64,000 bases of DNA, from NCBI RefSeq assembly GCF_037969765.1, contig NZ_CP150207.1:3217001-3281000 (forward strand). The letters are read 5' to 3'. Shown in pieces: positions 26,774 through 36,393 of the stretch. This DNA is from Paenibacillus sp. FSL W8-0186 (GTDB lineage: Bacteria > Bacillota > Bacilli > Paenibacillales > Paenibacillaceae). Both the position numbers and the translations under genes were made by a program. How positions within the stretch are numbered: position 1 is the stretch's first letter; each line of letters begins with the position of its first letter. Under the pieces are notes generated by a model, which was given only the letters and a program-made list of their open reading frames with translations, was not told the origin of the DNA and ran no database searches.

Positions 26774-27388
26774 CTATTTTCTTTGAAAAGGATGCTCTAA
26801 TTCGACATGGCCCATCAATGTGTCTGCCTGCTGGCCATCCACCAGAATTTCTATGGATTGCACTTCTTCGAACTGGAATATCGCCTTTGTCAACGACTCC
26901 ACGGCGAGAGCTTCGCCGCCAGCTCCAAGCCGGGCCTCGTCGGGCAAAGTTAAATCGACAGTCAGCTTCCCGCCTTCAAGTACAGCCTGCTTGAAATTCA
27001 CCTTCTCCCAAAGCGGCAGCAGGCCAGGAGTCTCGCTTTGCTGCAGCGCCTTTAAAGTCTGCATATATTTCTCGGTATCAGCACTATACGTAATTTCCTT
27101 ATTCTCTGGAAACAGTTCGTTCAGTTGATCATCCGTGAAATATGCCTGAATAACCATCGTCTTGGCTTGCTCCTCCGGGGAGCTATGATGTGAATCGCCT
27201 GCGCCATGAGCAACGGGATTGCTCGGCGGTTCTTGAATCGCCGTTCCGTCTGTACTATTACCGGCATTTCCTTGATTTTCTTGTTTTCCTTGCTCACCTT
27301 CTACGAGCGCATTTGGCTTTTGGCCGCATCCCGCGGTTAGGGCAAGCAGAAGCACCAAAACGCCGATGATCCATAGTTTTCTGTTCAT
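26774..27388 (-). CDS. GerMN-domain lipoprotein (copy A)
   Basis: 204 residues from the ATG at 27388 (GGAGG eight bases before); a GTG two codons earlier overlaps the binding site. The lipoprotein signal ends in LALTAGC. After a polar linker comes a GerMN domain (VIQAYFTDDQLNELFP to GHVELEHPF), a fold found in spore germination protein GerM and other envelope proteins. The 29126 gene is a paralogue; both share LPDEARLG and LMGHVEL. Its gene follows an amidase gene, as in copy B. The domain is thought to bind wall material or proteins, but its role is not proven. Confidence 0.85.
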   Translation of the reverse strand: MNRKLWIIGVLVLLLALTAGCGQKPNALVEGEQGKQENQGNAGNSTDGTAIQEPPSNPVAHGAGDSHHSSPEEQAKTMVIQAYFTDDQLNELFPENKEITYSADTEKYMQTLKALQQSETPGLLPLWEKVNFKQAVLEGGKLTVDLTLPDEARLGAGGEALAVESLTKAIFQFEEVQSIEILVDGQQADTLMGHVELEHPFQRK

Positions 27389-27414
27389 GGTCACTTCCTC
27401 CTCCTCTAAAGGTG

Positions 27415-27444
27415 TTCAGGAAGCCGGCAAGCCGGCTTCCTGAA
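27415..27444 (-). other. Intercistronic hairpin between amidase A and GerMN A
   Basis: TTCAGGAAGCCGGC and GCCGGCTTCCTGAA form a perfect 14-base stem with a two-base loop. No T-run follows on the minus strand, so it more likely protects or divides the transcript than ends it. Confidence 0.65.
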
Positions 27445-27466
27445 TGCACATTTTATGAGCCGCTGG

Positions 27467-28903
27467 CTATTTTAAACCCAAATACTCTTTGATTCCATCG
27501 ACAACACCCTGGGCTACGCTGTTCTGGAATTTCTCCGTATACAGCAGGGCCTCATCGCTCTTATTGCTTAAATAACCAACTTCCAGCAGAACCGCTGGCA
27601 TTGTTGTTTCTCGGGTAACGTGCAGACTCTTTGCCCGTACTTTCCGATCGGACAGACCGGAAGACTTGACCAGATATTTATGCATGACATTTGCAAATGG
27701 CACGCTTTCTTGCCGCGTATAATATGTTTCTACGCCGCTGGCCGTCGCGGATCCGCTATTGGCATGAATGGATACGAATACGTCGGCATTCAAATTGTTA
27801 GCCAGTTTGGCCCGGTCTTGCAGCGTCACGTACACATCTGTACTGCGCGTAAGCACATAGTCCAGCTGCGTTTCTTTCTTCAATAGCGCTTCGACTTTCT
27901 TGACGATAGAGAGGTTAAGGTCCTTCTCTTTCTTCTTCGTTACGCTGATGGCGCCCGGATCTGTACCTCCATGCCCCGCATCGATGACAACCAGCGGTTT
28001 GCCGCTGCCTTTCGATGGATAGCTCTGATCCACATTCAAATCAATAATGACATAACCGTCGTTTGCATTCAGTAAAGAATAGTTCCTTGCACCTGATAAA
28101 TCCATGACAATCCTTATCGTTGAAGGATTATCGCTGAACTGCGAGTAGCGGATTTTGGTTACATCCGGATAATCGTTAATGTCCATGAATCCGGCCTGGA
28201 AAGCATCCAATGAATGATTGCTTGAAAATGATTCATCAAAGCGGGCATTTGGTATATCGATGACGATCCGGTCTGGCCCCGTCAAGCGAAATACATCGGG
28301 GGTTACGTTTTTGTCTACCGCTATAATCAGGCGATTGGCATCAAAGCCGATGCCTTTTACACCCGCCAAATTTTGTTGTTCCGGCACAGGAATGCCGGAA
28401 CCGTTCCCTGGACTTCCGTTGTCTGAACCGGTATTGCCGGTGTTTCCTTCTATTCCGTTTCCGCTTCCATGATCCGGGGTAATTAAATATACCGTCTTCG
28501 TAGCGTTGTCCCAGCCTACAGTAAGACCCATTTGTTCACTAACAAAACGAAGAGGCACTAGCGTCGTATCCTCTTTCAGTATCGGAGCGGCGCCAAGGGC
28601 CAGCTTCTTGCCATTCACCGTAGCACTCGCCTGATTCACAACCAGCTTAATCGTTGTATCGCTTTGCTTTATAGTTACCGTGCGCGTCCCTTTTTCCCAA
28701 TCGACGTCAAAACCCAGCTCCTCCATGACGACACGAATCGGAATCATCACATTGCCTTTCACATTCTGAACCTGGCCGTTCTTCGGCAAGTTCAGCGCTT
28801 CTCCGTTCAAATAGATGCTAGTGCCTCCTCCGGCAGCTTGTCCTATTGTCGGAAAAGCGAAAATACATACGAGCATGAATACCAAAAAACCAATTCTTCT
28901 CAT
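27467..28903 (-). CDS. N-acetylmuramoyl-L-alanine amidase with copper amine oxidase N-like and AMIN domains (copy A)
   Basis: 478 residues. A signal peptide is followed by a copper amine oxidase N-terminal-like domain (about 28-142: IYLNGEALNL, MIPIRVVMEELGFDVDW, LVPLRFVSEQMG). An AMIN domain comes next (about 185-295: IVIDIPNARF, TKIRYSQFSDNPSTIRIV), then Amidase_3 (305-478). Zinc ligands are visible in VIDAGHGGTDPG and FVSIHANS, and the catalytic Glu in LLEVGYLSN. It cuts the amide bond between muramic acid and the stem peptide, outside the cell. AMIN usually targets the wall or septum. The start region resembles copy B at DNA level (GGTAGGGG before both starts). Confidence 0.92.
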   Translation of the reverse strand: MRRIGFLVFMLVCIFAFPTIGQAAGGGTSIYLNGEALNLPKNGQVQNVKGNVMIPIRVVMEELGFDVDWEKGTRTVTIKQSDTTIKLVVNQASATVNGKKLALGAAPILKEDTTLVPLRFVSEQMGLTVGWDNATKTVYLITPDHGSGNGIEGNTGNTGSDNGSPGNGSGIPVPEQQNLAGVKGIGFDANRLIIAVDKNVTPDVFRLTGPDRIVIDIPNARFDESFSSNHSLDAFQAGFMDINDYPDVTKIRYSQFSDNPSTIRIVMDLSGARNYSLLNANDGYVIIDLNVDQSYPSKGSGKPLVVIDAGHGGTDPGAISVTKKKEKDLNLSIVKKVEALLKKETQLDYVLTRSTDVYVTLQDRAKLANNLNADVFVSIHANSGSATASGVETYYTRQESVPFANVMHKYLVKSSGLSDRKVRAKSLHVTRETTMPAVLLEVGYLSNKSDEALLYTEKFQNSVAQGVVDGIKEYLGLK

Positions 28904-29057
28904 CCGTCACCCCTACCATCTTAAAATTTTGCCTCGTGATGACCGATGACTTAAGCCCTGTTCCTCGGCATCACCAGACGACATATTAGACGTCCAGAAT
29001 AACTAAAAGTTGCGTAATCTTTCCTGTTTTCCGACAATAGTCCCTACGACGGCCGGA

Positions 29058-29108
29058 ATAAAAAAAAGACTATTTTCAAGCCCGAAAGCTTGGAAATAGT
29101 CTTTTTAC
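29058..29108. terminator. Bidirectional-looking terminator between module copies
   Basis: AAAAAGACTATTTTCAAG (29063-29080) pairs with CTTGGAAATAGTCTTTTT. It ends copy B (minus strand) with a run of T residues before the copy A promoter region. Confidence 0.85.
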
Positions 29109-29125
29109 TTGAGCAATTCCTGTAT

Positions 29126-29683
29126 TTAACGAGTCATCGGATGGTCGAGTTCTACATGCCCCATGAGACTTTCTACCTGTTCTCCGCCGACCGTAAGCTC
29201 CAGGCTGCGAACCTCATCGAATTGGAACATCGTCGCTTTCAATGAATCGATAGCCAGTACTTCGCCGCCCGAGCCAAGACGGGCCTCGTCAGGCAGCCCG
29301 ATATCAATTTGGAGCTCCCCGTCTGTAAATGTAACTTTGTTTAAAATGGCTTTCTCCCATAGTGAGAACAAGCCGTTTTCAGAAACCTGAAGCTGCTTAA
29401 AAGCTTCGGCATACTTGTCCTCATTTTGCTCGAACCGGATCTCGCGCTGCACCTTCGTCAGCTCCATGAGATCATCATCTGTAAAATATAACTCTACTTG
29501 CACGGTTTGCAGATTTGGCTCCTCAACCTGTGTATTATTCGGTCCTGCCCCTTGGGAAACATTAGGTTCGGTTACTTGAGCCGGCTGCTGCTCTCCTTCC
29601 GGAGCAGCTTGGGGCTTCTGCCCGCATCCGGCAAGCGCGGCCGCAAGCACAAGCACAGTTCCAGCCATAACAAGCTTTTTCAA
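29126..29683 (-). CDS. GerMN-domain lipoprotein (copy B)
   Basis: 185 residues. It starts at TTG, with GAGGGGGAATCGTT before it; the next ATG would cut the signal peptide. The lipobox is ALAGC. The GerMN domain runs from VQVELYFTDDDLMELT to GHVELDHPM. It aligns end to end with copy A at 26774 (shared LWEKAILN/LWEKVNFK, LPDEARLGSGGE, LMGHVEL). It follows amidase B by 49 bases with no terminator between, so the two are co-transcribed. A terminator follows. Confidence 0.85.
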   Translation of the reverse strand: MKKLVMAGTVLVLAAALAGCGQKPQAAPEGEQQPAQVTEPNVSQGAGPNNTQVEEPNLQTVQVELYFTDDDLMELTKVQREIRFEQNEDKYAEAFKQLQVSENGLFSLWEKAILNKVTFTDGELQIDIGLPDEARLGSGGEVLAIDSLKATMFQFDEVRSLELTVGGEQVESLMGHVELDHPMTR

Positions 29684-29732
29684 AACGATTCCCCCTCTCT
29701 GTTACAATCTATACCCGCTTCGTTAGTTTCTG

Positions 29733-31235
29733 TCACAAGCCTAAATACTCTTTAATCCCGGCTACAATGCCTGCTGCAATTCTATCCTGTACGGCAGGAT
29801 CTTTCAACACCGCGTCATCCTGGGGATTGCTGAGGAAGCCTGCCTCCAGCAGTATCGCCGGCATCGTCGTCTCGCGCGTCACTTTCAAATTCTGGTGCTT
29901 CACCTTGCGGTCGTTCAACCCGGTTGCTTCGATCATGTATTTATGTACCGTATCCGCAAGAGGTATGCTGACGTCCCGGGTATACAGCGTCTCGGTTCCA
30001 GTGGCTGTTACAGAACCGCTATTGGCATGAATCGAAATAAAAATGTCAGCTTGCAATTCGTTTGCAATTTGTACCCTTTCGTCCAGCGTCGGATATGTAT
30101 CGTCGCTTCGCGTCAGCACCGTAATAATTTCCGTTTCTTGCTGAAGCAGCTCATTCACTCGTAGCGCAATCGCCAGATTGAAATCCTTCTCCCGTCCCCC
30201 CGTTACGCTCGGGGCTCCCGGATCCTTCCCGCCATGTCCAGCATCAATGACAACAAGTCTTTTGCCGTCCGGCCTTGCCGGAATTACAGGTAGCACAGGA
30301 GGAGTCGCGGCCTCCAAGGTCAGATCGACAAAGAGTGATCCGTTCTCGTTTGAAACTGCAAATTCTCTGCTCTCGTTCAAGTCGATAACGATTCTAATCG
30401 TAGATGGATCATTACTGAATAAGGCATAGCGAATTTTCGCCACTTCCGGGTAACCCTCAACCGCCAATTGTCCCTGGCTTGTCGCGTCCAGTGGCAGCGC
30501 ATCCATAAATTCGTCGGCAAATTTAGCGTTCGGGATGTCAATCACAATCCGTTCCGGATCTGTCATCTTGAATACGTTCGGCGCTACCGGACGATCGGCT
30601 GAGATCATAAGGCGGTTCTCGGTGAAGCTTAAGCTGCTGATCCCCGCGAGATCTCCTTGACTATAATCATGGTCTGCCTGTGAACCGGCATTGCTGCCTC
30701 CCGTATTATCCGGCTGCTTTACTGGCTGCTGTGGAACAGCTTCCCCTTCGCCGGCTGGAGGTGTACTGGCCCCTCCATTGACAACGCCACCGCCAGAACC
30801 GCCGCTTTCACTGTACAGGTGCGCTGATTTTGTTTCGTTATCCCAGCTGACCTTCAGGCCCATCTGTTCACCGACAAAACGCAGCGGAACAAGCGTCGTG
30901 TTATCCTGCAGCAGCGGCGGAGCGGACAAGCCAACCTCGCTGCCGTCCACAACAGCCTTAGGGTTGTCTATAAAAAGCTGCAACAGCCGTTGGTCCTGCT
31001 TAATCGTAACCGTCTCCGTCTGCTTCTCCCATCCAACCTCATAACCAAGCCCTTCCGAAATGATACGAATGGGAACCATAACGCTGCCATTAACCAGACC
31101 TGCTTGTGCAGCGCCTGGCTGCTCCAGCTCCTGGCCGTCCAAATAAATGGCATGACCAGCGGCAGATGCCTCCCCAATGCCCGGCAAAGCCCACAGCATT
31201 ACAACCAGCATCAACAGAAAACCTAACTTCTTCAT
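29733..31235 (-). CDS. N-acetylmuramoyl-L-alanine amidase with copper amine oxidase N-like and AMIN domains (copy B)
   Basis: 500 residues from the ATG at 31235, after TAGGGGATACG; an in-frame TTG five codons earlier lies before that binding site. The domain order is the same as copy A: signal peptide, copper amine oxidase N-like domain (about 25-145), Ser/Gly/Pro-rich linker, AMIN (210-320), Amidase_3 (330-500). Catalytic marks are VIDAGHGGKDPGAP, FISIHANSGS and LLEAGFLSNPQ. It differs from copy A mostly in the linker. An extended -10 promoter lies 40 bases upstream. Confidence 0.92.
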   Translation of the reverse strand: MKKLGFLLMLVVMLWALPGIGEASAAGHAIYLDGQELEQPGAAQAGLVNGSVMVPIRIISEGLGYEVGWEKQTETVTIKQDQRLLQLFIDNPKAVVDGSEVGLSAPPLLQDNTTLVPLRFVGEQMGLKVSWDNETKSAHLYSESGGSGGGVVNGGASTPPAGEGEAVPQQPVKQPDNTGGSNAGSQADHDYSQGDLAGISSLSFTENRLMISADRPVAPNVFKMTDPERIVIDIPNAKFADEFMDALPLDATSQGQLAVEGYPEVAKIRYALFSNDPSTIRIVIDLNESREFAVSNENGSLFVDLTLEAATPPVLPVIPARPDGKRLVVIDAGHGGKDPGAPSVTGGREKDFNLAIALRVNELLQQETEIITVLTRSDDTYPTLDERVQIANELQADIFISIHANSGSVTATGTETLYTRDVSIPLADTVHKYMIEATGLNDRKVKHQNLKVTRETTMPAILLEAGFLSNPQDDAVLKDPAVQDRIAAGIVAGIKEYLGL

Positions 31236-31277
31236 CGTATCCCCTACCAATCCCTTTTTCCGCCCACCGGCTGTAAT

Positions 31278-31286
31278 ATTATACCA
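31278..31286 (-). promoter_or_regulatory. Extended -10 promoter of amidase copy B
   Basis: TGGTATAAT on the minus strand, a TGn extended -10 box. The -35 region is weak, as usual for this type. Confidence 0.6.
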
Positions 31287-31435
31287 GGTTCAAACGACAC
31301 CAAAATATGACATGCTCGTACACGATCCCATGTCACCTTCTAATTAATCCCATACTATCAGAAAATTCGTCCAGATCATAGACTTTAATGCAAGATTCGC
31401 GAAAGAGATTCATATATTTGTAGTATGTTTATAGA

Positions 31436-31486
31436 CAAAAATAGACAGCCCCCGAACTACTCATGTAGGCCGGGGACTGTCTATTA
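31436..31486 (-). terminator. Terminator of leuCD
   Basis: AATAGACAGTCCCCGG pairs with a matching arm ending in GGGGGCTGTCTATT, followed by T residues on the minus strand. Confidence 0.8.
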
Positions 31487-31499
31487 TGCTGTGTTGGCA

Positions 31500-32102
31500 C
31501 TATGCGATCGAGTTGCTTGCTCTCTTCGCTTCATAAGCTGAGATGAGATGCTCATGCTGCAGTGTAAGTCCGATATCGTCAAGACCTTGCAGCAGGAACT
31601 GGCGGCGGTGCTCATCCAGATCAAACGAAATATGCAAGCCGTATTGATCCGTAATCGTTTTGTTCTCCAAGTCAACCGTCAGTTGATAACCCTCGTGCGC
31701 AGCAGTGCGCTGGAACAGGTCTTCAACCTGTTCTTCGGAGAGCTTGATCGGCAGAATGCCGTTTTTGAAACAGTTGTTATAGAAAATATCCGCAAAGGAC
31801 GGAGCGATGACACAGCGGAAGCCGTAATCCAGAATCGCCCATGGCGCGTGCTCACGGGAGGATCCGCAGCCGAAATTGACTCGCGAGATTAGAATTGATG
31901 CTCCTTCATAACGAGGCTTATTCAGCTCAAACTCCGGATTTATATTACCTTCCGTGTCAAAACGCCATTCATAGAACAAAAATTGTCCAAATCCAGTACG
32001 CTCAATCCGCTTCAAAAATTGTTTAGGAATAATCGCGTCCGTATCTACGTTTACGCGGTCCACGGGACCGACGATGCCTGTAAGTTTGTTAAAAGCTTCC
32101 AT
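31500..32102 (-). CDS. leuD: 3-isopropylmalate dehydratase small subunit
   Basis: 200 residues, the usual size for LeuD. Marks: [15 protein letters not shown] at the N-terminus and the substrate loop [15 protein letters not shown], which supplies substrate contacts to the LeuC active site. It works with LeuC to turn 2-isopropylmalate into 3-isopropylmalate in leucine synthesis. The start at 32102 follows GAGGGGAGAACTAATC. It lies 27 bases after leuC and ends at a terminator. leuA and leuB are not in the window, so leuCD forms its own unit. Confidence 0.96.
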   Translation of the reverse strand: MEAFNKLTGIVGPVDRVNVDTDAIIPKQFLKRIERTGFGQFLFYEWRFDTEGNINPEFELNKPRYEGASILISRVNFGCGSSREHAPWAILDYGFRCVIAPSFADIFYNNCFKNGILPIKLSEEQVEDLFQRTAAHEGYQLTVDLENKTITDQYGLHISFDLDEHRRQFLLQGLDDIGLTLQHEHLISAYEAKRASNSIA

Positions 32103-32129
32103 GATTAGTTCTCCCCTCTTTCGCCTTCG

Positions 32130-33557
32130 TTAGCTAACGACTTCGCTTTTCACATTCCATTCGCGGACATCCACGAAGCGGCCTTTAATCGCTGCAGCCG
32201 CAGCCATTGCCGGAGAAACGAGATGCGTTCTTCCGCCGCGGCCTTGACGTCCTTCGAAGTTCCGGTTGGAGGTGGAAGCACAGCGTTGGCCCGGATCCAG
32301 AACGTCGGGATTCATGGCAAGACACATACTGCAGCCCGCATCGCGCCATTCAAAGCCAGCCTCAATAAATACTTTGTCCAGGCCTTCCTTCTCTGCCTGC
32401 AGCTTCACGCGGCCTGAACCAGGAACGACGATTGCCGTTACTTTGTCAGATACTTTGTAGCCTCGTGCGATTTGTGCTGCGGCGCGGAGATCCTCAATAC
32501 GCCCATTCGTACATGAGCCGATAAATACATAGTCGATTTCAATGTCAGTCATCGGCGTGCCTGGAGTAAGTCCCATATATTCAAGTGCTTTCTCGGCAGC
32601 CTTGCGTTCGTTTTCCGATGCAAAGTCATTCGGGTTCGGTACGGTTGCGTTGATATTCGTTCCCATACCTGGGCTCGTGCCCCATGTCACTTGCGGAATC
32701 AATGCGTCAACATCAAATTCCACGACACGGTCATACTCCGCGCCCTCATCTGTAGTAAGCTTCTTCCACTCCGCTACAGCGCGATCAAAGGCTTCACCTT
32801 GCGGAACATGCTCGCGACCGCGCAGATATTCGAAAGTCGTCTCGTCTGGAGCAATCAATCCTGCTCTGGCTCCAGCTTCAATGGACATATTACATACGGT
32901 CATTCTTTCTTCCATCGTGAGTTCGCGGATTGCCTCACCGGTATATTCGATAACGTAACCTGTTGCAAAATCCGTTCCATATTGGGCAATAACGCCCAGA
33001 ATCATATCCTTAGCAGTAACGCCAGGTTTGCGTTTTCCGACAAAACGTACCTCTAGCGTCTTCGCCTTGGCCTGCTGCAAGCACTGCGTAGCCATAACGT
33101 GCTCTACTTCACTCGTACCAATCCCGAATGCCAGCGCGCCGAATGCTCCGTGCGTAGAAGTATGGCTGTCGCCGCAGACGATCGTTTTACCTGGGTGAGT
33201 CAAACCCAGCTCTGGACCCATAACGTGTACGACGCCCTGATCGATCGTATCCAGATCATAAAGCGTTACGCCGAAATCGCGGCAGTTCTTCGTAAGCGTA
33301 TCGATCTGCTGCTTGGAAATCGGGTCTTTAATGTTGAAACGGTCTTTCGTCGGAACGTTATGATCCATCGTCGCAAAAGTCAGCTCTGGACGACGTACCT
33401 TGCGCCCGCTAAGGCGCAGTCCCTCAAATGCCTGCGGAGAGGTTACCTCATGCACCAAATGCAAATCGATATAAATGATGCTTGGTTTTCCTTCTTCCGC
33501 ATAAATCACGTGATTGTCCCAAATTTTCTCATACATTGTCTTTTTAGCATTACTCAT
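32130..33557 (-). CDS. leuC: 3-isopropylmalate dehydratase large subunit
   Basis: 475 residues from the ATG at 33557 (GGGGTGAATACG before it). The 30-codon upstream extension of the frame has no binding site and no family support. The aconitase fold is clear: [19 protein letters not shown], and the 4Fe-4S cysteines in [16 protein letters not shown] and [13 protein letters not shown]. It isomerises isopropylmalate together with LeuD. I see no T-box or other known riboswitch in the leader. A LysR gene lies 1 kb upstream on the other strand, with lepB between. Confidence 0.96.
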   Translation of the reverse strand: MSNAKKTMYEKIWDNHVIYAEEGKPSIIYIDLHLVHEVTSPQAFEGLRLSGRKVRRPELTFATMDHNVPTKDRFNIKDPISKQQIDTLTKNCRDFGVTLYDLDTIDQGVVHVMGPELGLTHPGKTIVCGDSHTSTHGAFGALAFGIGTSEVEHVMATQCLQQAKAKTLEVRFVGKRKPGVTAKDMILGVIAQYGTDFATGYVIEYTGEAIRELTMEERMTVCNMSIEAGARAGLIAPDETTFEYLRGREHVPQGEAFDRAVAEWKKLTTDEGAEYDRVVEFDVDALIPQVTWGTSPGMGTNINATVPNPNDFASENERKAAEKALEYMGLTPGTPMTDIEIDYVFIGSCTNGRIEDLRAAAQIARGYKVSDKVTAIVVPGSGRVKLQAEKEGLDKVFIEAGFEWRDAGCSMCLAMNPDVLDPGQRCASTSNRNFEGRQGRGGRTHLVSPAMAAAAAIKGRFVDVREWNVKSEVVS

Positions 33558-33745
33558 CGTATTCACCCCACTGAAGGATTCGAACATGTAACGAAGCAAT
33601 AGAGAGAACATTAACTTTCCTTTAATCCACGCTTCGTATGTTGTCATTAATATATCATCTCTCTATTGATTGTTCCAAGATATAATTTCTATAATAGTTA
33701 TAGGATTTAGCTATAAAGAAGAGGTAATGGTCAGGTGCCCCCGAC

Positions 33746-33796
33746 TATAAAGAGACCTTCACAGCAAGCTGGCTGGCTATGCCGTGAAAGCCTCTT
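33746..33796 (-). terminator. Terminator of signal peptidase gene
   Basis: On the minus strand AGAGGCTTTCACGGCA pairs with TGCTGTGAAGGTCTCT, followed by TTTATA. Confidence 0.65.
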
Positions 33797-33832
33797 CCTT
33801 CGCCGTGCCGCATAACACCGCGGCATTCCTTT

Positions 33833-34390
33833 TTATTTAGTGAAGCCTTCGATTCCCATGATATGGTCAAGCGGTACAGGCCCGATCATCCGGCTGTCTT
33901 TGCTGTTGTTGCGGTTGTCACCCATCACAAAGATATGGTCCTCGGGTACTTCCCATGCCTGGCTTTGCTCCGCATACATTTGCTCTTTGATGTAAGGCTC
34001 CTCCAGCTGGACTCCGTTTCTGAACACTTGTCCGTCTTTAATCTCAATTACGTCGCCAGGCAGGCCGATCACACGCTTAACGTAAAAGAAGTCCTCCTTC
34101 TTGTTGCCTGACAAAATACGGATCAGCGGATGCTCGTTTACGCTGTCCCAGAAAGTTCGGTCGCGGTCAATGCGGCTGTCGATGATGACGATATCTTCAT
34201 ATTTCGGCAGCTTCTCCAGCGCGTGCGCTATTTTCCAGGCATAGATCCGCTGTTTGTCGTCCAGCGTAGGCTCCATGGAATGACCGTTCACCTTATATGG
34301 CTGAATAACAAATATGCCGATGAACATGCTGATAATGAAGCCGATGATTATAGACAGGCCCCAGCCCTGAACCTCTTTCCATATTTTCAT
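33833..34390 (-). CDS. lepB: Signal peptidase I
   Basis: 185 residues from the ATG at 34390, which has GGAGG 11 bases before it. The upstream ATG at 34408 contains that same site and is less likely. One N-terminal membrane helix is followed by the catalytic domain outside. The catalytic Ser is in GHSMEPTL and the Lys in YVKRVIGLPGD; box E is visible as MGDNRNNSKDSR. The short length is typical of Gram-positive SipS/SipT enzymes. It removes signal peptides from exported proteins, including the many secreted proteins in this window. Confidence 0.94.
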   Translation of the reverse strand: MKIWKEVQGWGLSIIIGFIISMFIGIFVIQPYKVNGHSMEPTLDDKQRIYAWKIAHALEKLPKYEDIVIIDSRIDRDRTFWDSVNEHPLIRILSGNKKEDFFYVKRVIGLPGDVIEIKDGQVFRNGVQLEEPYIKEQMYAEQSQAWEVPEDHIFVMGDNRNNSKDSRMIGPVPLDHIMGIEGFTK

Positions 34391-34592
34391 AGAAACGGCA
34401 ACCTCCATTTACCAAATCATTTATAATAATTATACAACCAACTCGCCTAATAATAAAATTTTAGAGCAGAATACCTGCTTGAAAGCATTAATAAGTCCTA
34501 TATTTTATTTAAAAATGATAGGCTATACTTATAGAATGCTAATTACAGTCACGTACTGAATCGCTACACCAATTCAAGAAAAAGGTGATCTC

Positions 34593-35513
34593 ATGGAATT
34601 AAGGCAGCTCCTTTATACACTGAAGATTGCTGAGGAGCGTAACTTCTCCAGAGCGGCCGACAAACTCCATATCGCTCAGCCGTCGCTCAGCCAGCAATTG
34701 TCCAAGCTTGAACAGGAGCTGGGCGTCAAATTGTTCCAGCGTAATACGAGCACCGTAGAGCTTACGCATGCCGGAGCCAGCTTCATCAAGCATGCCCGCA
34801 AAATTATGGATGCCGTCGAGCAGCTTCGCCAGGAGATGGACGACATTTCCCAGCTGCGCGCCGGGCGCGTAGTCATCGGAAGCATGCCGATAACTGGCTC
34901 ACATCTGCTGCCCTATGTTCTGCCGGCGTTTAAAGAAGCCTATCCCGATATACAGGTTACTCTGCTTGAAGATACATCCTTGAACCTGGAGAAGCTCACG
35001 GCAGGCGGCGGCACGGATCTCAGTCTGCTTTCCCTGCCGCTGCAGGAGCCTTCTTTAACCTACGAAACGATCGGCGAGGAGAAAATCGATCTGGCCATCC
35101 CCCCGAACCACTACCTCGCCGACCCCGGCAATCGGCCCCCGGGCGGAGTAGCTCTGGAGCAATTGTCCGGCGAATCCTTCATCGTCCTAAAGAAGGGCCA
35201 AGGCTTCCGCAAAATCATGATTGATTTATGCCGTTCTGCAGGATTTGACCCCGATATCGTGTTCGAGAGCAATAACATTGAGACCGTCCAATCCCTCGTT
35301 GCCGCAGGAATGGGCATTACCCTTGTACCGCGCTTTATTGCCCGGGCCAAGCGCAGCGAGCTGATTCCGGTGTATGTCCCGCTGGCGGAGCCGGTTCCAA
35401 GCCGCACGCTCGTAATTGCTTATCGGAAAGGACGCTATCTGTCCAAGGCAGCCGAAGCTTTCATCGATACGTTCCGCACAACTATTGAGACTCGAATGAA
35501 GGAAGAGCCATAA
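34593..35513 (+). CDS. LysR-family transcriptional regulator
   Basis: 306 residues. The N-terminal winged helix-turn-helix is typical (MELRQLLYTLKIAEERNFSRA, split here by function: AADKLHIAQPSLSQQLSKLE). An effector domain from about 90 follows (VVIGSMPITGSHLLPYVLP; VAAGMGITLVPRF). It is closest in feel to the CynR/AlsR type. AAAGGTGATCTC precedes the ATG. It lies head to head with lepB and near leuCD. The target genes and effector are not known; leuCD control is only a guess. Confidence 0.9.
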   Translation: MELRQLLYTLKIAEERNFSRAADKLHIAQPSLSQQLSKLEQELGVKLFQRNTSTVELTHAGASFIKHARKIMDAVEQLRQEMDDISQLRAGRVVIGSMPITGSHLLPYVLPAFKEAYPDIQVTLLEDTSLNLEKLTAGGGTDLSLLSLPLQEPSLTYETIGEEKIDLAIPPNHYLADPGNRPPGGVALEQLSGESFIVLKKGQGFRKIMIDLCRSAGFDPDIVFESNNIETVQSLVAAGMGITLVPRFIARAKRSELIPVYVPLAEPVPSRTLVIAYRKGRYLSKAAEAFIDTFRTTIETRMKEEP

Positions 35514-35517
35514 CTGC

Positions 35518-35565
35518 AAGAAGGCTGTCCCCAGGCTAGTTAAGCCGAGGGGACAGCCTTCTTTT
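35518..35565. terminator. Terminator between LysR gene and mtnU (convergent)
   Basis: AAGAAGGCTGTCCCC pairs with GGGGACAGCCTTCTT, followed by TT on the plus strand. It serves the LysR gene and possibly mtnU on the other strand. Confidence 0.85.
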
Positions 35566-35577
35566 CGCGCTCAGATA

Positions 35578-36393
35578 TTAAGGTGTTACATTATACAGGC
35601 TTGGACGCCGATCCTCGAACACCGGAATCCTGGAACGAACCTCGTCGACCAAAGACAGATCAATCTGCCCGGCAATGATGCCTTCCTCTTCTCCGCCCTC
35701 GGCGATGACTTCCCCCCACGGATCGATAATCATCGAATGGCCGAAGAAGTTATCTTTCCCGCTTAGTCCGGTGCGGTTGCAGGCTATAACGTACATTTGA
35801 TTCTCGATCGCCCTGGCCATCAGCAGTGTCCGCCAATGATGCAAACGGGGATGCGGCCATGCCGCCGGCACAAACAATACCTTAGCGCCCGTCAGCGCAA
35901 GCGTGCGCATAAGCTCGGGAAAGCGGATATCGTAGCAGATGGAAGCACCCGAGGTTTGTCCGTCCAAGTCAAAGGTCACCGCGGACTCCCCTGGCGCCAA
36001 GTGCTTCTCCTCCTGCATGAGCCGGAACAGATGCATTTTGGAATAAGACGCGACCTCTTCACCGCTCCCGTCATAAATCCGCATCGTATTGTACACGTCT
36101 CCCCCGCGCTTCTCCGCAATCGAACCGGCTACAATGCGAACCGCATTACGCCGTGCAAAGCCGGAGATCCACTCCCGGGTCTCGCGCCCGTCCACGTCCG
36201 CCAATTCATGGATTTGCTCCAGCGCGTAGCCCGTGTTCCACATTTCCGGCAATACGATGACGTCCGGCTTGACGGCCTGGCTGACCGCCTTCTCCATCCA
36301 GCTCTCTACGATTTCGCGGTTTTCCGCGGGTCTGCCCATACGAATATCGCATTGAATCATGGCGATGTTCCATGATGTTTGCTGCTGAGTCAT
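35578..36393 (-). CDS. mtnU: Carbon-nitrogen hydrolase, probable omega-amidase of methionine salvage
   Basis: 271 residues from the ATG at 36393, with the ideal site AAAGGAGATTCGGC. The nitrilase-fold triad is seen: Glu in VLPEMWNTGY, Lys in YSKMHLF and Cys in ICYDIRFPE. B. subtilis MtnU stands at the same place, divergent from mtnE, and is thought to hydrolyse 2-oxo-glutaramate or related amides made by the transaminase. Length and context fit. No S-box (SAM) riboswitch is seen in the short mtnU-mtnE gap. Confidence 0.85.
   Translation of the reverse strand: MTQQQTSWNIAMIQCDIRMGRPAENREIVESWMEKAVSQAVKPDVIVLPEMWNTGYALEQIHELADVDGRETREWISGFARRNAVRIVAGSIAEKRGGDVYNTMRIYDGSGEEVASYSKMHLFRLMQEEKHLAPGESAVTFDLDGQTSGASICYDIRFPELMRTLALTGAKVLFVPAAWPHPRLHHWRTLLMARAIENQMYVIACNRTGLSGKDNFFGHSMIIDPWGEVIAEGGEEEGIIAGQIDLSLVDEVRSRIPVFEDRRPSLYNVTP

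Noticed and set aside
33558..33745. T-box or leucine leader before leuCD
   Set aside because: No T-box sequence (TGGNACCGCG) and no run of Leu codons.
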